Source: Bacillota bacterium (GTDB taxonomy: Bacteria > Bacillota > Clostridia > Christensenellales > Christensenellaceae). From it: a DNA stretch of 64,000 nucleotides. The notes under the pieces were generated by a model, which saw nothing but the letters and a program-made list of their open reading frames with translations, made no database searches and had not been told where the DNA came from. The position numbers and the translations under genes are program-made. The stretch spans positions 310,001 to 374,000 of the forward strand of contig JAEYKI010000008.1 in NCBI GenBank assembly GCA_023408315.1. The letters are read 5' to 3'. Below are positions 53,639 through 62,672 of this stretch, one piece after another (the stretch's first letter is position 1; each line of letters starts with the position of its first letter).

Positions 53639-54088
53639 ATGACTTCTACAGAATGGATTCAACTTTTAGTTCCATTAATCAGTATAATTATTGCAATTAT
53701 CTCCGCTGGTTTGTCATATTATTTTGCAAAAAGACTTCAAATAAATGCTGATGAAAGAAAACTAAAACAAGAATATTATCAAAACTATATACATGCCATC
53801 AGTAAAACAGCGATTGATAATTTTGATGAAACAGCAAAGATTGAATTTGCTAATGTACATAATACAATTACTTTGATTGGCAGTTCAGAAGTTGTGGATT
53901 TGGCAATGAGTTTTCATGAATGTACTTGTATAGGAAATTCCGCAAATTTCACAATTCAAAAACATGATGAAATTCTTACAGCTTTGGTTAAAGCCATGCG
54001 TCATGATTTGTATTCTAATCCAAAAATTAATATAAATTATCCTAAAATTCATTTAATGAATGCCGGAAAAAAAACCACATTATTTTAA
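53639..54088 (+). CDS. AT-rich orphan membrane-anchored protein
   Basis: This 149-residue protein has one N-terminal membrane helix (about 6-30, PLISIIIAIISAGLSYYFA) and then a helical cytosolic domain rich in Asn, Lys and Ile, with no motif that I recognise. Base composition is clearly more AT-rich than all neighbours, which suggests recent transfer. Its own promoter and a bidirectional terminator make it a self-contained unit. The ATG at 53639 follows GGAGG; a near ATG at 53627 overlaps it. Function is unknown. Confidence 0.7.
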   Translation: MTSTEWIQLLVPLISIIIAIISAGLSYYFAKRLQINADERKLKQEYYQNYIHAISKTAIDNFDETAKIEFANVHNTITLIGSSEVVDLAMSFHECTCIGNSANFTIQKHDEILTALVKAMRHDLYSNPKININYPKIHLMNAGKKTTLF

Positions 54089-54093
54089 TAAAC

Positions 54094-54119
54094 AAAGAGC
54101 GGCTTGTCAGCCGCTCTTT
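54094..54119. terminator. Bidirectional terminator, orphan gene and rny
   Basis: AAAGAGCGGCT (54094-54104) pairs exactly with AGCCGCTCTTT (54109-54119) with a 4-nt loop and T runs on both sides. It lies 5 bases after the orphan gene and 11 bases beyond the rny stop. Confidence 0.92.
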
Positions 54120-54130
54120 TTCTTAGATTC

Positions 54131-55684
54131 TCATTTTGCAAAATCGATCGCTCTTGTCTCACGGATCACATTTACTTTAATCTGACCCGGATAATCAAGC
54201 TCTTTCTCGATCTTTTTCACGATATCTCTGGCCATCAGGGTTGTTCCTGCATCATCCACATCGTCGGGCTTCACAATGATTCGCACTTCCCTGCCCGCTT
54301 GAATTGCGAATGATTTTTCAACACCTGCAAACGAATTTGCGATTTCTTCAAGATTTTCAAGACGTTTAATGTAATTTTCAAGGCTTTCTCTTCTGGCTCC
54401 GGGCCGCGCCGCCGATATGGCGTCCGCCGCCTGCACAAGAACTGCTTCCACGGTGGTGGGCTCAATGTCCCCGTGATGCGCGCCAATGGCGTTAATCACG
54501 TCCGCGCCTTCCTTGTACTTTTTGGCCAGGTCCGCGCCAATCTTCACATGCGGCCCTTCCACTTCGTGGTCAACCGCCTTGCCGATGTCGTGCAGGAGAC
54601 CCGCACGCTTGGCAAGTTTTGAGTTTGCGCCAATCTCGCTTGCCATAATGGCCGCCAGATGCGCAACCTCCAGCGAATGCTTCAGCACGTTCTGCCCGTA
54701 GCTGGTACGGTACCGCAGCCTTCCCAAAAGCCGGATCAGTTCCGGATGCAGCGAGTGTATGCCCACGTCGAATACCGCGTGTTCTCCCGCTTCCCTTATC
54801 TGGTTGTCAACTTCCTTCTGGGCCTTCCCCACCATTTCTTCAATTCTGGCGGGATGGATCCTTCCGTCAACAATCAGTTTTTCCAGGGCGATCCTGGCAA
54901 CCTCGCGGCGCACCGGATCGAATCCGGACAGGATGACCGCCTCGGGCGTATCGTCTATAATCAGGTCGATGCCCGTCGCCGTTTCCAGCGCGCGGATGTT
55001 CCTTCCTTCACGGCCTATAATCCTGCCCTTCATGTCGTCGCTGGGCAGGGGCACAACGGACACCGTGCATTCCGCAACGTGGTCCGCAGCCGTTTTTTGA
55101 ATCGCCAGGCTTAAAACTTCCCGTGCTTTCTTTTCGGCCTCGTCCTTGGCTTTGGTTTCAATCTCACGAAGCATAACCGCCATGTCGTGGCGCGCTTCGT
55201 TTTCCACTTTCTCCAGCAGCAGGTCTTTTGCTTCGTCGCGGCTCATGCCCGCGATGCGCTCCAGTTGATCCATCTGCTGTTTTGATATATTGTCAAGATC
55301 TTCCTTGGCCTTGGTAATCTCTTTGGTCTTTTTGGTCAACTGTTCCTCTTTTTGTTCGAGGCTATCCAGTTTCCGGTCAAGGGCTTCGTCCCTCTGGACT
55401 AATCTCTTTTCCAGTTTGATCGTTTCGTTACGTCTTTCTCTCTGTTCTCTTTCAAATTCGTTTTTTAGTTTCAGAACTTCTTCCTGAGCCTCTAATACCA
55501 TTTCTTTGCGAATCACTTCCGCGCGTTTCTGAGCATCCTCAATCAGTTTTTTAACGGAATCCTCTGCACGGCCTATTTTTGACTCGGCAATATTTCGCCT
55601 GTAAAAATACCCTACAATAAGTCCTATTACCAAACCTGCCGCGCATAGAAGGATAGGTATTAGTATGTTGCCCACTTGCTGCAT
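54131..55684 (-). CDS. rny: Ribonuclease Y
   Basis: The 517-residue endoribonuclease starts mRNA decay in many Bacillota. It has an N-terminal membrane helix (ILIPILLCAAGLVIGLIVGYFY), a long coiled coil (about 30-200), a KH RNA-binding domain (MKGRIIGREGRNIRALE) and an HD domain with HSLEVAHLAAIMASEIG and the metal site LLHDIGKAVDHE. Length and order are standard. The Lys/Glu-rich coiled coil gives an AT-rich gene. Confidence 0.96.
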   Translation of the reverse strand: MQQVGNILIPILLCAAGLVIGLIVGYFYRRNIAESKIGRAEDSVKKLIEDAQKRAEVIRKEMVLEAQEEVLKLKNEFEREQRERRNETIKLEKRLVQRDEALDRKLDSLEQKEEQLTKKTKEITKAKEDLDNISKQQMDQLERIAGMSRDEAKDLLLEKVENEARHDMAVMLREIETKAKDEAEKKAREVLSLAIQKTAADHVAECTVSVVPLPSDDMKGRIIGREGRNIRALETATGIDLIIDDTPEAVILSGFDPVRREVARIALEKLIVDGRIHPARIEEMVGKAQKEVDNQIREAGEHAVFDVGIHSLHPELIRLLGRLRYRTSYGQNVLKHSLEVAHLAAIMASEIGANSKLAKRAGLLHDIGKAVDHEVEGPHVKIGADLAKKYKEGADVINAIGAHHGDIEPTTVEAVLVQAADAISAARPGARRESLENYIKRLENLEEIANSFAGVEKSFAIQAGREVRIIVKPDDVDDAGTTLMARDIVKKIEKELDYPGQIKVNVIRETRAIDFAK

Positions 55685-55786
55685 TGCACCTCCTATTTAG
55701 TTTTGGCGGATATATATATTTGTAATTTTTCTATATTTTGCTACAATACAAATACACACCTGGTACTATTTTATATTTTTTGACCG

Positions 55787-57025
55787 TCACTTGTCAACCA
55801 TATGTTTACATGCGGACATCCCTGCCAAATACCCTGTGGAAAAAGCAATCTGCATGTTAAAGCCGCCGGTCAGCGCGTCCACGTCCACCAGCTCGCCCGC
55901 AAAATAAAGCCCGGGCGCGTTTTTGCTCTCCATGGTGGAAGGGTCTATTTCCTTTGTATGCACCCCGCCGCGCGTAATAATGGCTTCCTCCAGCGGGGCC
56001 GGGCCCGCAATCTCTATACGGAAGCCTTTCAGCACGCGCACAAGCGCTTCCCGCTCTTTTTTGGTTATGCTGTTCACCGCTTTTGCACCGCCAATGCCCG
56101 CCGCCGCAAGCACAGGTTCTATCAGCCTGTGCGGAAGCAATTCCGCAAGCACATTGCTTATCTGCTTGTTTTTATTCTGCTCAAAATCGCGCAAAATGCG
56201 CGCGTCCAGTTTTTCGTGGTTCAGCGCCGGTTTAAAGTCTATGCCCGCCGCAAGCACAACCGGCTTTTCGTAATTCACCGCGCTGCTGGCGGAGAGCACC
56301 AGCGGCCCGCTTACGCCATTGCCGGTAAACAGCATCTCCCCCATGTCCGAGAATATTTCCTTTTCACCCTGCCAAAGCGTAAACCGCACATTTTTAAGGG
56401 AGAGCCCCTGCAGCCCCGCGCATACGCTTCCCTTTTCCACCAGGGCGGAAAGCGCCGGATGCGGCTCCCATACCGTATGTTCAAAGCTTCTGGCAAACGC
56501 ATACCCGTCCCCCGTGGAGCCGGTCTGGCTGTAGGAAGCGCCGCCCGTCGCAACAATCACGGCCCTGGCTTCAAACGCCGCGCCGCCTGCCTGCACGGTA
56601 AACCCGGCGTCCGTTTTCCGTATGCTTTTTACATTTGTATGCAGCAGCACCTCTGCATTTGCCTTTTGCAGCATTTTCTGCATGCAGCGGATCACATCGC
56701 TGGATTTGCCGCTCTGCGGGAACACCCTGCCGCCCCGCTCCACCTTTGTGTGCAGGCCTTCTTCGTTCAGCATGGACGCAAGCGCGTCGGGCGGCAGCGC
56801 ATAAAGAGAGCGCGTCAAAAACTTTGGATTGCGCGCCACGTTCAAAAAAAATTCCTGTATGGTGCAGTTGTTGGTGATATTGCACCGGCCCTTGCCGGTA
56901 ATATACATTTTTTTACCCAGCTTTTCGTTTTTCTCCAGCAAAACAACGCCGCATCCCGCGTTTGCCGCCGTCAGCGCCGCCATCATGCCCGCCGGGCCTC
57001 CCCCCACAACAATAATATCCGTCAT
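55787..57025 (-). CDS. YhiN/HI0933-type flavoprotein
   Basis: This 412-residue protein has an N-terminal FAD-binding motif (IIVVGGGPAGMMAALTAANAG), the family signature GKGRCNITNN, and a C-terminal segment ending ALTGGFNMQIAFSTGYLAG, as in the YhiN/HI0933 group. The group is conserved but has no settled reaction. Its ATG overlaps the TGA of the RpiR-type gene (ATGA), so the two are coupled. Confidence 0.9.
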   Translation of the reverse strand: MTDIIVVGGGPAGMMAALTAANAGCGVVLLEKNEKLGKKMYITGKGRCNITNNCTIQEFFLNVARNPKFLTRSLYALPPDALASMLNEEGLHTKVERGGRVFPQSGKSSDVIRCMQKMLQKANAEVLLHTNVKSIRKTDAGFTVQAGGAAFEARAVIVATGGASYSQTGSTGDGYAFARSFEHTVWEPHPALSALVEKGSVCAGLQGLSLKNVRFTLWQGEKEIFSDMGEMLFTGNGVSGPLVLSASSAVNYEKPVVLAAGIDFKPALNHEKLDARILRDFEQNKNKQISNVLAELLPHRLIEPVLAAAGIGGAKAVNSITKKEREALVRVLKGFRIEIAGPAPLEEAIITRGGVHTKEIDPSTMESKNAPGLYFAGELVDVDALTGGFNMQIAFSTGYLAGMSACKHMVDK

Positions 57026-57903
57026 GTATTGCCCAATTCCAAAAATTTATCTTCCAGTTCCTGCGTCGCGTAAATGGGCTGGGTGTGCCATATTTTCTCC
57101 AGATTTTCAAAATTGGCGACCAACTCGTTTTTCTTTCTGAGTCCCAGCAGAATAATCAGCACGTTAATCAGGCTCAGGGGCGCCACCAGCGAATCCACAA
57201 AAGAATTCATATTGCTCTTTGTAATCAGCGAGAAATCCGAATACTGCGCGGGCGGCGCGGTTTCGTTGTCCGTTATGGTCACAACCTTGCAGCCCTTGGA
57301 TTTAAAATACCCAAGCCCTTCCACCGTAATCAGAGAATACCTGGGGAAGCTGATGCCAATCACAAGGTCCTTTTCCCCCGCGTACAGCGCCTGGGAATAT
57401 ATGTCCGAAAGGCCAAAATTGATCATTTTTACGTCGCTGATGATATAGCTCATGTAATAAGCCAAAAAACGGGCCAGCGGCTCGGAAGCCCTGGTTCCCA
57501 GTACGTATACCGTCCTGGCCGCCAGTATGCTGTCCACCACACGGTCCATCAGTTCGGGAGAAATCAGTCCCTGCGTAGCCTTGATGTTGTTTACGTCCAT
57601 TTTAAAAGCTGCGTCCAAAATTTCCTTTGAAGTCAGCCCTTCCATTTGCTCCAGCCTTTGCACGTTGGTGAGCTTGTTTTTAATGACTTCCTGAAAATCC
57701 TTCTGCAGCTCCGGGTAGCCCTCGTAACCAAGGGCGTATGCAAAACGCACAACGGTCGATTCGCTGACACCCACCGTTGCGGCCAGCGTGGCAGCCGTCA
57801 TATAGGCCGCCTTTTCATAGTTATGCAGAATATAACCGGCAATCTGTTTCTGGCCCTTGCTCAGGTCTTTGAACTCCAGATTAATCCGATCCACAATGTT
57901 CAT
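57022..57903 (-). CDS. MurR/RpiR family regulator
   Basis: The 293-residue protein has an N-terminal helix-turn-helix (AATLAATVGVSESTVVRFAYALGYEGYPELQ) and a C-terminal SIS sugar-phosphate-binding domain (VYVLGTRASEPLARFLAYYM, VIGISFPRYS). Such regulators respond to phosphosugars. It overlaps the flavoprotein gene by four bases. Target genes cannot be assigned; the neighbouring surE and flavoprotein genes are possible. Confidence 0.92.
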   Translation of the reverse strand: MNIVDRINLEFKDLSKGQKQIAGYILHNYEKAAYMTAATLAATVGVSESTVVRFAYALGYEGYPELQKDFQEVIKNKLTNVQRLEQMEGLTSKEILDAAFKMDVNNIKATQGLISPELMDRVVDSILAARTVYVLGTRASEPLARFLAYYMSYIISDVKMINFGLSDIYSQALYAGEKDLVIGISFPRYSLITVEGLGYFKSKGCKVVTITDNETAPPAQYSDFSLITKSNMNSFVDSLVAPLSLINVLIILLGLRKKNELVANFENLEKIWHTQPIYATQELEDKFLELGNT

Positions 57904-57985
57904 AGAATACCTCCTGTTTTTCCCCCGGGAAATAATCCGGTCCCAGGGCCCCTTAGCGGGTCTACAAGAGTATTATACCAATAGT

Positions 57986-58768
57986 TTATCCGGAATGCAA
58001 TTTTAAGTTGCTAAAATTGCATTTTATTTGCTCCAGTTCCCCGTAATTTGTTAAATCGCAATGCAGCGGCGTTACGGACGCATAGCCATCTTTGACAATT
58101 GCGGAGTCTGTATCGGGCGCAAAGGGGCCCATCAGTTTACCCGTAAGCCAGTAGTATTCCCTGCCCCGCGGGTCCACGCGTTTTTCGTAATGGTCTTCCC
58201 AGCGCATCTCCCCCTGCCTGCCGCATTTAAAACCCTTGATTTCCTCAAACGGCATTGCAGGCACGTTTAAATTGATTACCTGGGCAATATCGCGCCGCAC
58301 GTCTATCTGCTCCAGAAACAGCGCCGCGCACCGCGCCGCGCCGGGCAGGTATTGCAGGCTGTCCGCGCCCTTCATTTCCAGGGAAACAGCCAGGCCCTTG
58401 CGCCCCAGAACGGCCGCCTCTATTGCCGCGGAAAGTGTGCCGGAATAAAAAATATCCGCGCCCAGGTTTGCCCCCAGGTTGATGCCGGAAATCACAAGGT
58501 CCACTTTCTCCTGCACAACCGCCTCTATGCCTATCTTTACCGTGTCGGCGGGCGTGCCGGAAACAGCCCAGGCGGGCACATTCTCCAGGCCGGGCAGCAC
58601 CTTCTTTTTCACAAACAGTGGCACATTCATGGTGATGGAATGCCCGCAGGCGCTCCTCTCTCCGCTGGGAGCCACAATCCATACCCGGTGCTTCTCCATA
58701 AGCACCCTTGCTATCTCCGCTATGCCCGGCGAATGCACGCCGTCGTCGTTGGTCAGCAGAATGTTCAT
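57986..58768 (-). CDS. surE: 5'-nucleotidase SurE
   Basis: The 260-residue protein starts with the metal-binding MNILLTNDDGVHSPGI and contains GERSACGHSIT, VSGTPADTVKIG and VISGINLGANLG, all SurE signatures. It removes phosphate from nucleoside monophosphates and short polyphosphates. The start follows GGAGG. It precedes the RpiR-type gene by 82 bases on the same strand. Confidence 0.95.
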   Translation of the reverse strand: MNILLTNDDGVHSPGIAEIARVLMEKHRVWIVAPSGERSACGHSITMNVPLFVKKKVLPGLENVPAWAVSGTPADTVKIGIEAVVQEKVDLVISGINLGANLGADIFYSGTLSAAIEAAVLGRKGLAVSLEMKGADSLQYLPGAARCAALFLEQIDVRRDIAQVINLNVPAMPFEEIKGFKCGRQGEMRWEDHYEKRVDPRGREYYWLTGKLMGPFAPDTDSAIVKDGYASVTPLHCDLTNYGELEQIKCNFSNLKLHSG

Positions 58769-58790
58769 GCATTCCTCCTAGTTTTTTTCC

Positions 58791-59027
58791 GGGGCTTCGC
58801 CCCCTTCCCCACTTCTTTTCTTAAAAAAGAAAAGAAGCAAAAGAATTTGATGTAAAATACCGCTTCGCGGTATTTTGGAGAAATAATAGAGGCCAGCCTG
58901 CCTCTATCATAAGGTTTTTTTGATACACTGCTTGTTTTTTTCCCAAAACGCGTATGCGTTTTGCATGTAAGTTCTTTTGCTCCTTTTCTTCCAAGAAAAG
59001 GAGCGGTGGTGTGGAGGCGGAGCCTCC
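58791..59027. repeat. Array of seven hairpins
   Basis: Within 240 bases seven inverted repeats follow each other: GGGGC/GCCCC (58791-58803), CTTCTTTTCTT/AAGAAAAGAAG (58812-58837), AAAATACCGC/GCGGTATTTT (58854-58876), ATAGAGG/CCTCTAT (58886-58907), AAAACGC/GCGTTTT (58945-58962), GCTCCTTTTCTT/AAGAAAAGGAGC (58979-59004) and GGAGGC/GCCTCC (59013-59027). The last lies 6 bases from the OadA-like stop. None has a clean terminator layout except perhaps the second and sixth. Confidence 0.8.
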
Positions 59028-59032
59028 GCAAA

Positions 59033-60430
59033 TCAGACCGGATATATTTTATTCTGTTTATCAAGCATTTGTGCGTCAAATTTATATTTCTTAGCCTGGC
59101 GGTACTCAAAAAACTTGGGCGCAACCTGTGGGAACATGGCGTAGGATAGAATATCTTCTTCCTGCTCCATATACTCTTTAATTTCTTCCCTGTATGCGTC
59201 CAGCTCGGGTTTCAAATCGTCCGCGGGGCGGTGTGTAATCACGGTTGCTTCCCCAATGCACTGCTTGCGCACGTCCTCGTTCACCGGCGCCGGGAGTTGG
59301 CCGTATTCACCCCTAAGAAGCGCCTTGGATTCCTTGGTAACGGTTTTATACCGTTCGCCCGAGAGAATATTGAACACCGCCTGCGTGCCCACAATCTGGC
59401 TTGTGGGCGTTACCAGCGGCGGATAACCAAAGTCCTCGCGCACCCTGGGCACTTCCTCCAGCACAGCAAGCAGTTTGTCTTCCGCGCCCGCTTTTTTAAG
59501 CTGGCTTATCAGGTTGGAAAGCATGCCGCCCGGCACCTGGTACAAAAGGGTGTTGATATCCACGCCCAGCACCTTGGAATCAAGATGCCCTTCCGCCGCA
59601 AGCCGCTTTGCCGCTTTTTCAAAATGCTTGGCCGCCCTGTTTAAAAGATTCAGGTCAATCCCCGTATCGCGGTCCGTACCCTTCAGCGTGGCAATCAGGG
59701 ACTCTGTGCAGGGCTGGGCCGTGCCGTTGGCCATGGGAGACAAGGCGGTGTCCACAATATCCACGCCCGCCTCAGCGGCCTTCAGGTACGCCATATCCCC
59801 AACACCGCTGGTATTATGCGTATGTAGATGAATCGGAATATTGACTTCTTTTTTCATTTCCCGCACAAGGTTATAAGCGCCGTAGGGCAGCAGCAGGTTC
59901 GCCATGTCCTTGATGCACACGGAATGCGCGCCCATCGCTTCCAGTTGCTTTGCCATTTGTATAAAATATGCGTCGTTGTGCACAGGGCTGGTGGTATAGC
60001 ACACCGTCGCTTCACACCACCCGCCATACTTAATTGTTGCGTCCATTGCGGTTTTCAGGTTGCGAACATCGTTTAAGGCGTCAAATATGCGAATCACTGT
60101 GATGCCGTTCTCTATCGCCTTTTTCACAAAAAAGTCCACCACGTCGTCCGCATAGTTTTTATATCCCAGCAAATTCTGCCCGCGCAGCAGCATCTGCAGC
60201 TTGGTGTTTGGCATGGCCTCGCGCAGCCTGCGCAGGCGCTCCCACGGGTCTTCGTTCAAAAAGCGCAGGCACGCGTCGTATGTTGCGCCGCCCCAGCATT
60301 CCAGGGACCAGTACCCCGCGCCGTCCAGTATCCGCGCGCCCTCTATCATTTCATCCGTCGTCATGCGCGTAGCCGCCTGGGACTGGTGCGCGTCCCGCAT
60401 GATGGTGTCGGTAAGGAATAGTTTACCCAT
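59033..60430 (-). CDS. Oxaloacetate/pyruvate carboxyltransferase subunit (OadA/PycB type)
   Basis: The 465-residue protein is the carboxyltransferase barrel of oxaloacetate decarboxylase, pyruvate carboxylase or transcarboxylase 5S. It shows TDTIMRDAHQSQAATRM, the metal-site HLHTHNTSGVG, and a PMANGTAQPCTES loop. It has no attached biotinyl domain, in line with the separate biotin-carrier gene 11 bases upstream. It is the last gene of the carboxyltransferase operon. It would move CO2 between biotin and pyruvate/oxaloacetate; direction is not set by sequence. Confidence 0.92.
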   Translation of the reverse strand: MGKLFLTDTIMRDAHQSQAATRMTTDEMIEGARILDGAGYWSLECWGGATYDACLRFLNEDPWERLRRLREAMPNTKLQMLLRGQNLLGYKNYADDVVDFFVKKAIENGITVIRIFDALNDVRNLKTAMDATIKYGGWCEATVCYTTSPVHNDAYFIQMAKQLEAMGAHSVCIKDMANLLLPYGAYNLVREMKKEVNIPIHLHTHNTSGVGDMAYLKAAEAGVDIVDTALSPMANGTAQPCTESLIATLKGTDRDTGIDLNLLNRAAKHFEKAAKRLAAEGHLDSKVLGVDINTLLYQVPGGMLSNLISQLKKAGAEDKLLAVLEEVPRVREDFGYPPLVTPTSQIVGTQAVFNILSGERYKTVTKESKALLRGEYGQLPAPVNEDVRKQCIGEATVITHRPADDLKPELDAYREEIKEYMEQEEDILSYAMFPQVAPKFFEYRQAKKYKFDAQMLDKQNKIYPV

Positions 60431-60441
60431 AGCTCCCTCCC

Positions 60442-60843
60442 TTAACCTATCACAAGCAGCAGGTCGCCGGTATCCACGGAAACATCCCTGGAAACCGCCA
60501 CAGAAAGCACTTCTCCGTCCTGCGGGGCCATAATCTCGTTCTCCATTTTCATGGCCTCAATCATCACCAGCACATCCCCGTGCTTCACCGTATCCCCAAC
60601 GGATACCAGCACGGAAAGCACTGTGCCGGGCAGAGGCGATTTTATTTCTGTTGCGCCCGCGGGCACGCTTGCCTGCCTCGCCACGTTTGGCTGCGCTTCG
60701 GCTTTAGATGCGGGAACCGGAGCGGGCGTGGGAGCAGCAGCCGGAGCCGCATGTTGAATTGGCGCGGCGCCCTGTGCACCCTGTATTTCTTCCACTTCCA
60801 CCTCGTAAGGCGTTCCGTTTACTTTAATCAAAAATTTACGCAT
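60442..60843 (-). CDS. Biotin carrier protein
   Basis: This 133-residue protein has a short N-terminal domain, an Ala/Pro-rich linker (about 26-65) and a C-terminal biotinyl domain with the biotinylated lysine in EAMKMEN. This is the layout of the 1.3S or gamma/delta-type carriers that move carboxyl groups between active sites. It sits between the OadG-like and OadA-like genes. Start at 60843 follows a weak G-rich ribosome site. Confidence 0.93.
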   Translation of the reverse strand: MRKFLIKVNGTPYEVEVEEIQGAQGAAPIQHAAPAAAPTPAPVPASKAEAQPNVARQASVPAGATEIKSPLPGTVLSVLVSVGDTVKHGDVLVMIEAMKMENEIMAPQDGEVLSVAVSRDVSVDTGDLLLVIG

Positions 60844-60857
60844 GTCACTTACCCCCA

Positions 60858-61076
60858 TTAAAACCGAAATATCTGCATTTCTCTGGCCGACCTTCTCCAT
60901 GCAGGGCTTGCCTTGCGGTAGGAGCGGACGGCTATGTTGCCCGGCGAAGTACCCAGGTACGCCGCAACCGCCGCGGCCAGAGCCGCAACCAGTTCGCCGT
61001 CGTCCCGCGCCTGCACGGAAGACGTTTCTTCAACAACTTCCCGCGCCGTTGTTTGCTTTTTTTTAAACCACGCCAT
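60858..61076 (-). CDS. OadG-like C-terminal fragment protein
   Basis: This 72-residue protein contains DDGELVAALAAAVAAYLGTSPGN followed by an Arg-rich tail, which matches the C-terminal part of the gamma subunit of sodium-pumping oxaloacetate decarboxylase. The membrane helix usual in OadG is absent. It may anchor or assemble the complex. The start has GGAGGG upstream. Its place between the carboxyltransferase and biotin-carrier genes fits a complex-assembly role. Confidence 0.75.
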   Translation of the reverse strand: MAWFKKKQTTAREVVEETSSVQARDDGELVAALAAAVAAYLGTSPGNIAVRSYRKASPAWRRSAREMQIFRF

Positions 61077-61089
61077 ACCAGTGCCCTCC

Positions 61090-62544
61090 TTACAGCGGCG
61101 CCACGCCGTGCTTCTTAGGCGGCGTTATGGCCGCGCGTTTGGACGCGCACGCTTCCAGCGCATAAACCGCCATCTGGCGCGAAGCGGAAGGCGCAATCAC
61201 TTCGTCCACCACTCCCTGGCGGGCCGCCTCAAAGGCCGTAGCCTCTTTGTTCATGTATTTCACAATCGCCCCCTGCCGCGCGGCAACGGGATCGTCCGCT
61301 TTTTTGATCTCGTCGCCGTATACAATCAGCGCGGCTGTTTCGGCAGGCAGAGCGGATATTTCCGCATTGGCCCAGGCGTATACAATATCCGCTCCCGCGC
61401 TTCTGGGGCACATGGCCAGCAGCCCCGCCCCCACCGCTTTTCCGGTGATCATTGTCACCATGGGCGTTGTCGCCTGGGAATACGCATACAAAAGGGACGG
61501 CAAGGCAGCCGCCATCTCCGCTTCCTGCGGGCCGGGCTGTATGTCTCCCGCGTCCGCCAGCGTGAGCACGGGCAGATGGTACGCGTCCAGCAGGGATATA
61601 AACCGCGCGGCTTTCCGGCACGCGTCCGGCGCAAAACCGCCCGCGTTCGCCACCACGCCCGCGGTATACCCGTTGAGGCGTATAAATCCGGTAACCATGC
61701 TTTGGCCATACGTTGCGTACAGTTCCAAAAATTGGCCCGCATCCGCAATCATTGCAATCAGTTCCCTTGCGCCCGGCGTTTCGCCCGCGTCCAGCTCGGA
61801 AATCTGGCGGTCAGGGTCGTCCTGTCCGTCCGCTGCGGCCGCTTCGTCCAGGTTGTTTTGCGGCAGAAAGGAAAGCAGCCGGCGCACAAGCGCAAACGCG
61901 CCTGCTTCGTCTTCCGCGTAAAATTGCGCCAGCCCTTTGGCGCACACGGCCCGCGCGCTTGCCTGCGCTTCCGCACCGGCAGCGGCCAGCACCTGCGGGC
62001 TGTGCAGCCCCAGCACAGAACCGTTTACCGCAACCGTAAAATCTGCCGCGGCGGCAAGCATTGCCCCCGCGCCGATGCACGGGCCAGCAACCACCGCAAC
62101 GGTGGGCACCAGCCCGGAGAGTTCCGTCATTTTTTTAATAACCCTGTTATACGCGCCCACGGCCGCCGCGCCTTCCGCAACACGGGACCCGCCGGAATCC
62201 AGAACGCATACAACAGGCGACCCGTTCCGCTCCGCCAGTTCCAGAACCCGCACAATTTTTTCCGCCTGCCCGCCGCTCATGGATCCTGCCAGCACAGACA
62301 CATCCTGCGCAAACACATATACCGGCCTGCCGTCCACCGCGCCCACACCCGCAACCACGCCTTCGCCCGGTTCGGACGCACACTCGTATCCCGGCACCAT
62401 GCCGGCCTGCTCAAAATACCTGCCCAGCTCCACCAGCGAAGCACCGTCCAACAGCAGTTCCAGCCGCCCGCGCGCGCAGGATTTTTTTGCGCCGGATGCT
62501 TCCGTTCTGCCGTTCAGTTGTTTTAAGCCGTCTGATTTGTCCAT
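61090..62544 (-). CDS. Acyl-CoA carboxyltransferase subunit (MmdA/12S-like)
   Basis: This 484-residue protein has the two crotonase-like halves of biotin-dependent carboxyltransferases. The N-half shows VLDSGGSRVAEGAAAV and VVAGPCIGAGAMLAAAADF, and the C-half SLLYAYSQATTPMVTMITGKAVGAG and a C-terminal KKHGVAPL. It is somewhat short and diverged from typical methylmalonyl-CoA decarboxylase alpha or propionyl-CoA carboxylase beta (about 510 residues). Its substrate could be methylmalonyl-CoA, malonyl-CoA or glutaconyl-CoA; sequence does not settle this. It leads the operon. The start follows GGAGG. Confidence 0.88.
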   Translation of the reverse strand: MDKSDGLKQLNGRTEASGAKKSCARGRLELLLDGASLVELGRYFEQAGMVPGYECASEPGEGVVAGVGAVDGRPVYVFAQDVSVLAGSMSGGQAEKIVRVLELAERNGSPVVCVLDSGGSRVAEGAAAVGAYNRVIKKMTELSGLVPTVAVVAGPCIGAGAMLAAAADFTVAVNGSVLGLHSPQVLAAAGAEAQASARAVCAKGLAQFYAEDEAGAFALVRRLLSFLPQNNLDEAAAADGQDDPDRQISELDAGETPGARELIAMIADAGQFLELYATYGQSMVTGFIRLNGYTAGVVANAGGFAPDACRKAARFISLLDAYHLPVLTLADAGDIQPGPQEAEMAAALPSLLYAYSQATTPMVTMITGKAVGAGLLAMCPRSAGADIVYAWANAEISALPAETAALIVYGDEIKKADDPVAARQGAIVKYMNKEATAFEAARQGVVDEVIAPSASRQMAVYALEACASKRAAITPPKKHGVAPL

Positions 62545-62672
62545 GGAATTTCCTCCAATGTTGATCGGGTTTTATACTCCAACCTTATCTTGTATACAAC
62601 ACGCGGCTCCCATTTTCCTTCATAAAAATAAAAATTCCGCTAAATTTATTTTAAGGCATTGGCCACGCTTAT

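Noticed and set aside
60934..62526. Long open frame of 530 codons on the plus strand opposite the carboxyltransferase gene
   Set aside because: It is Arg/His/Gly-rich without motifs, while the minus strand encodes a clear carboxyltransferase. It is an effect of GC-rich third positions.
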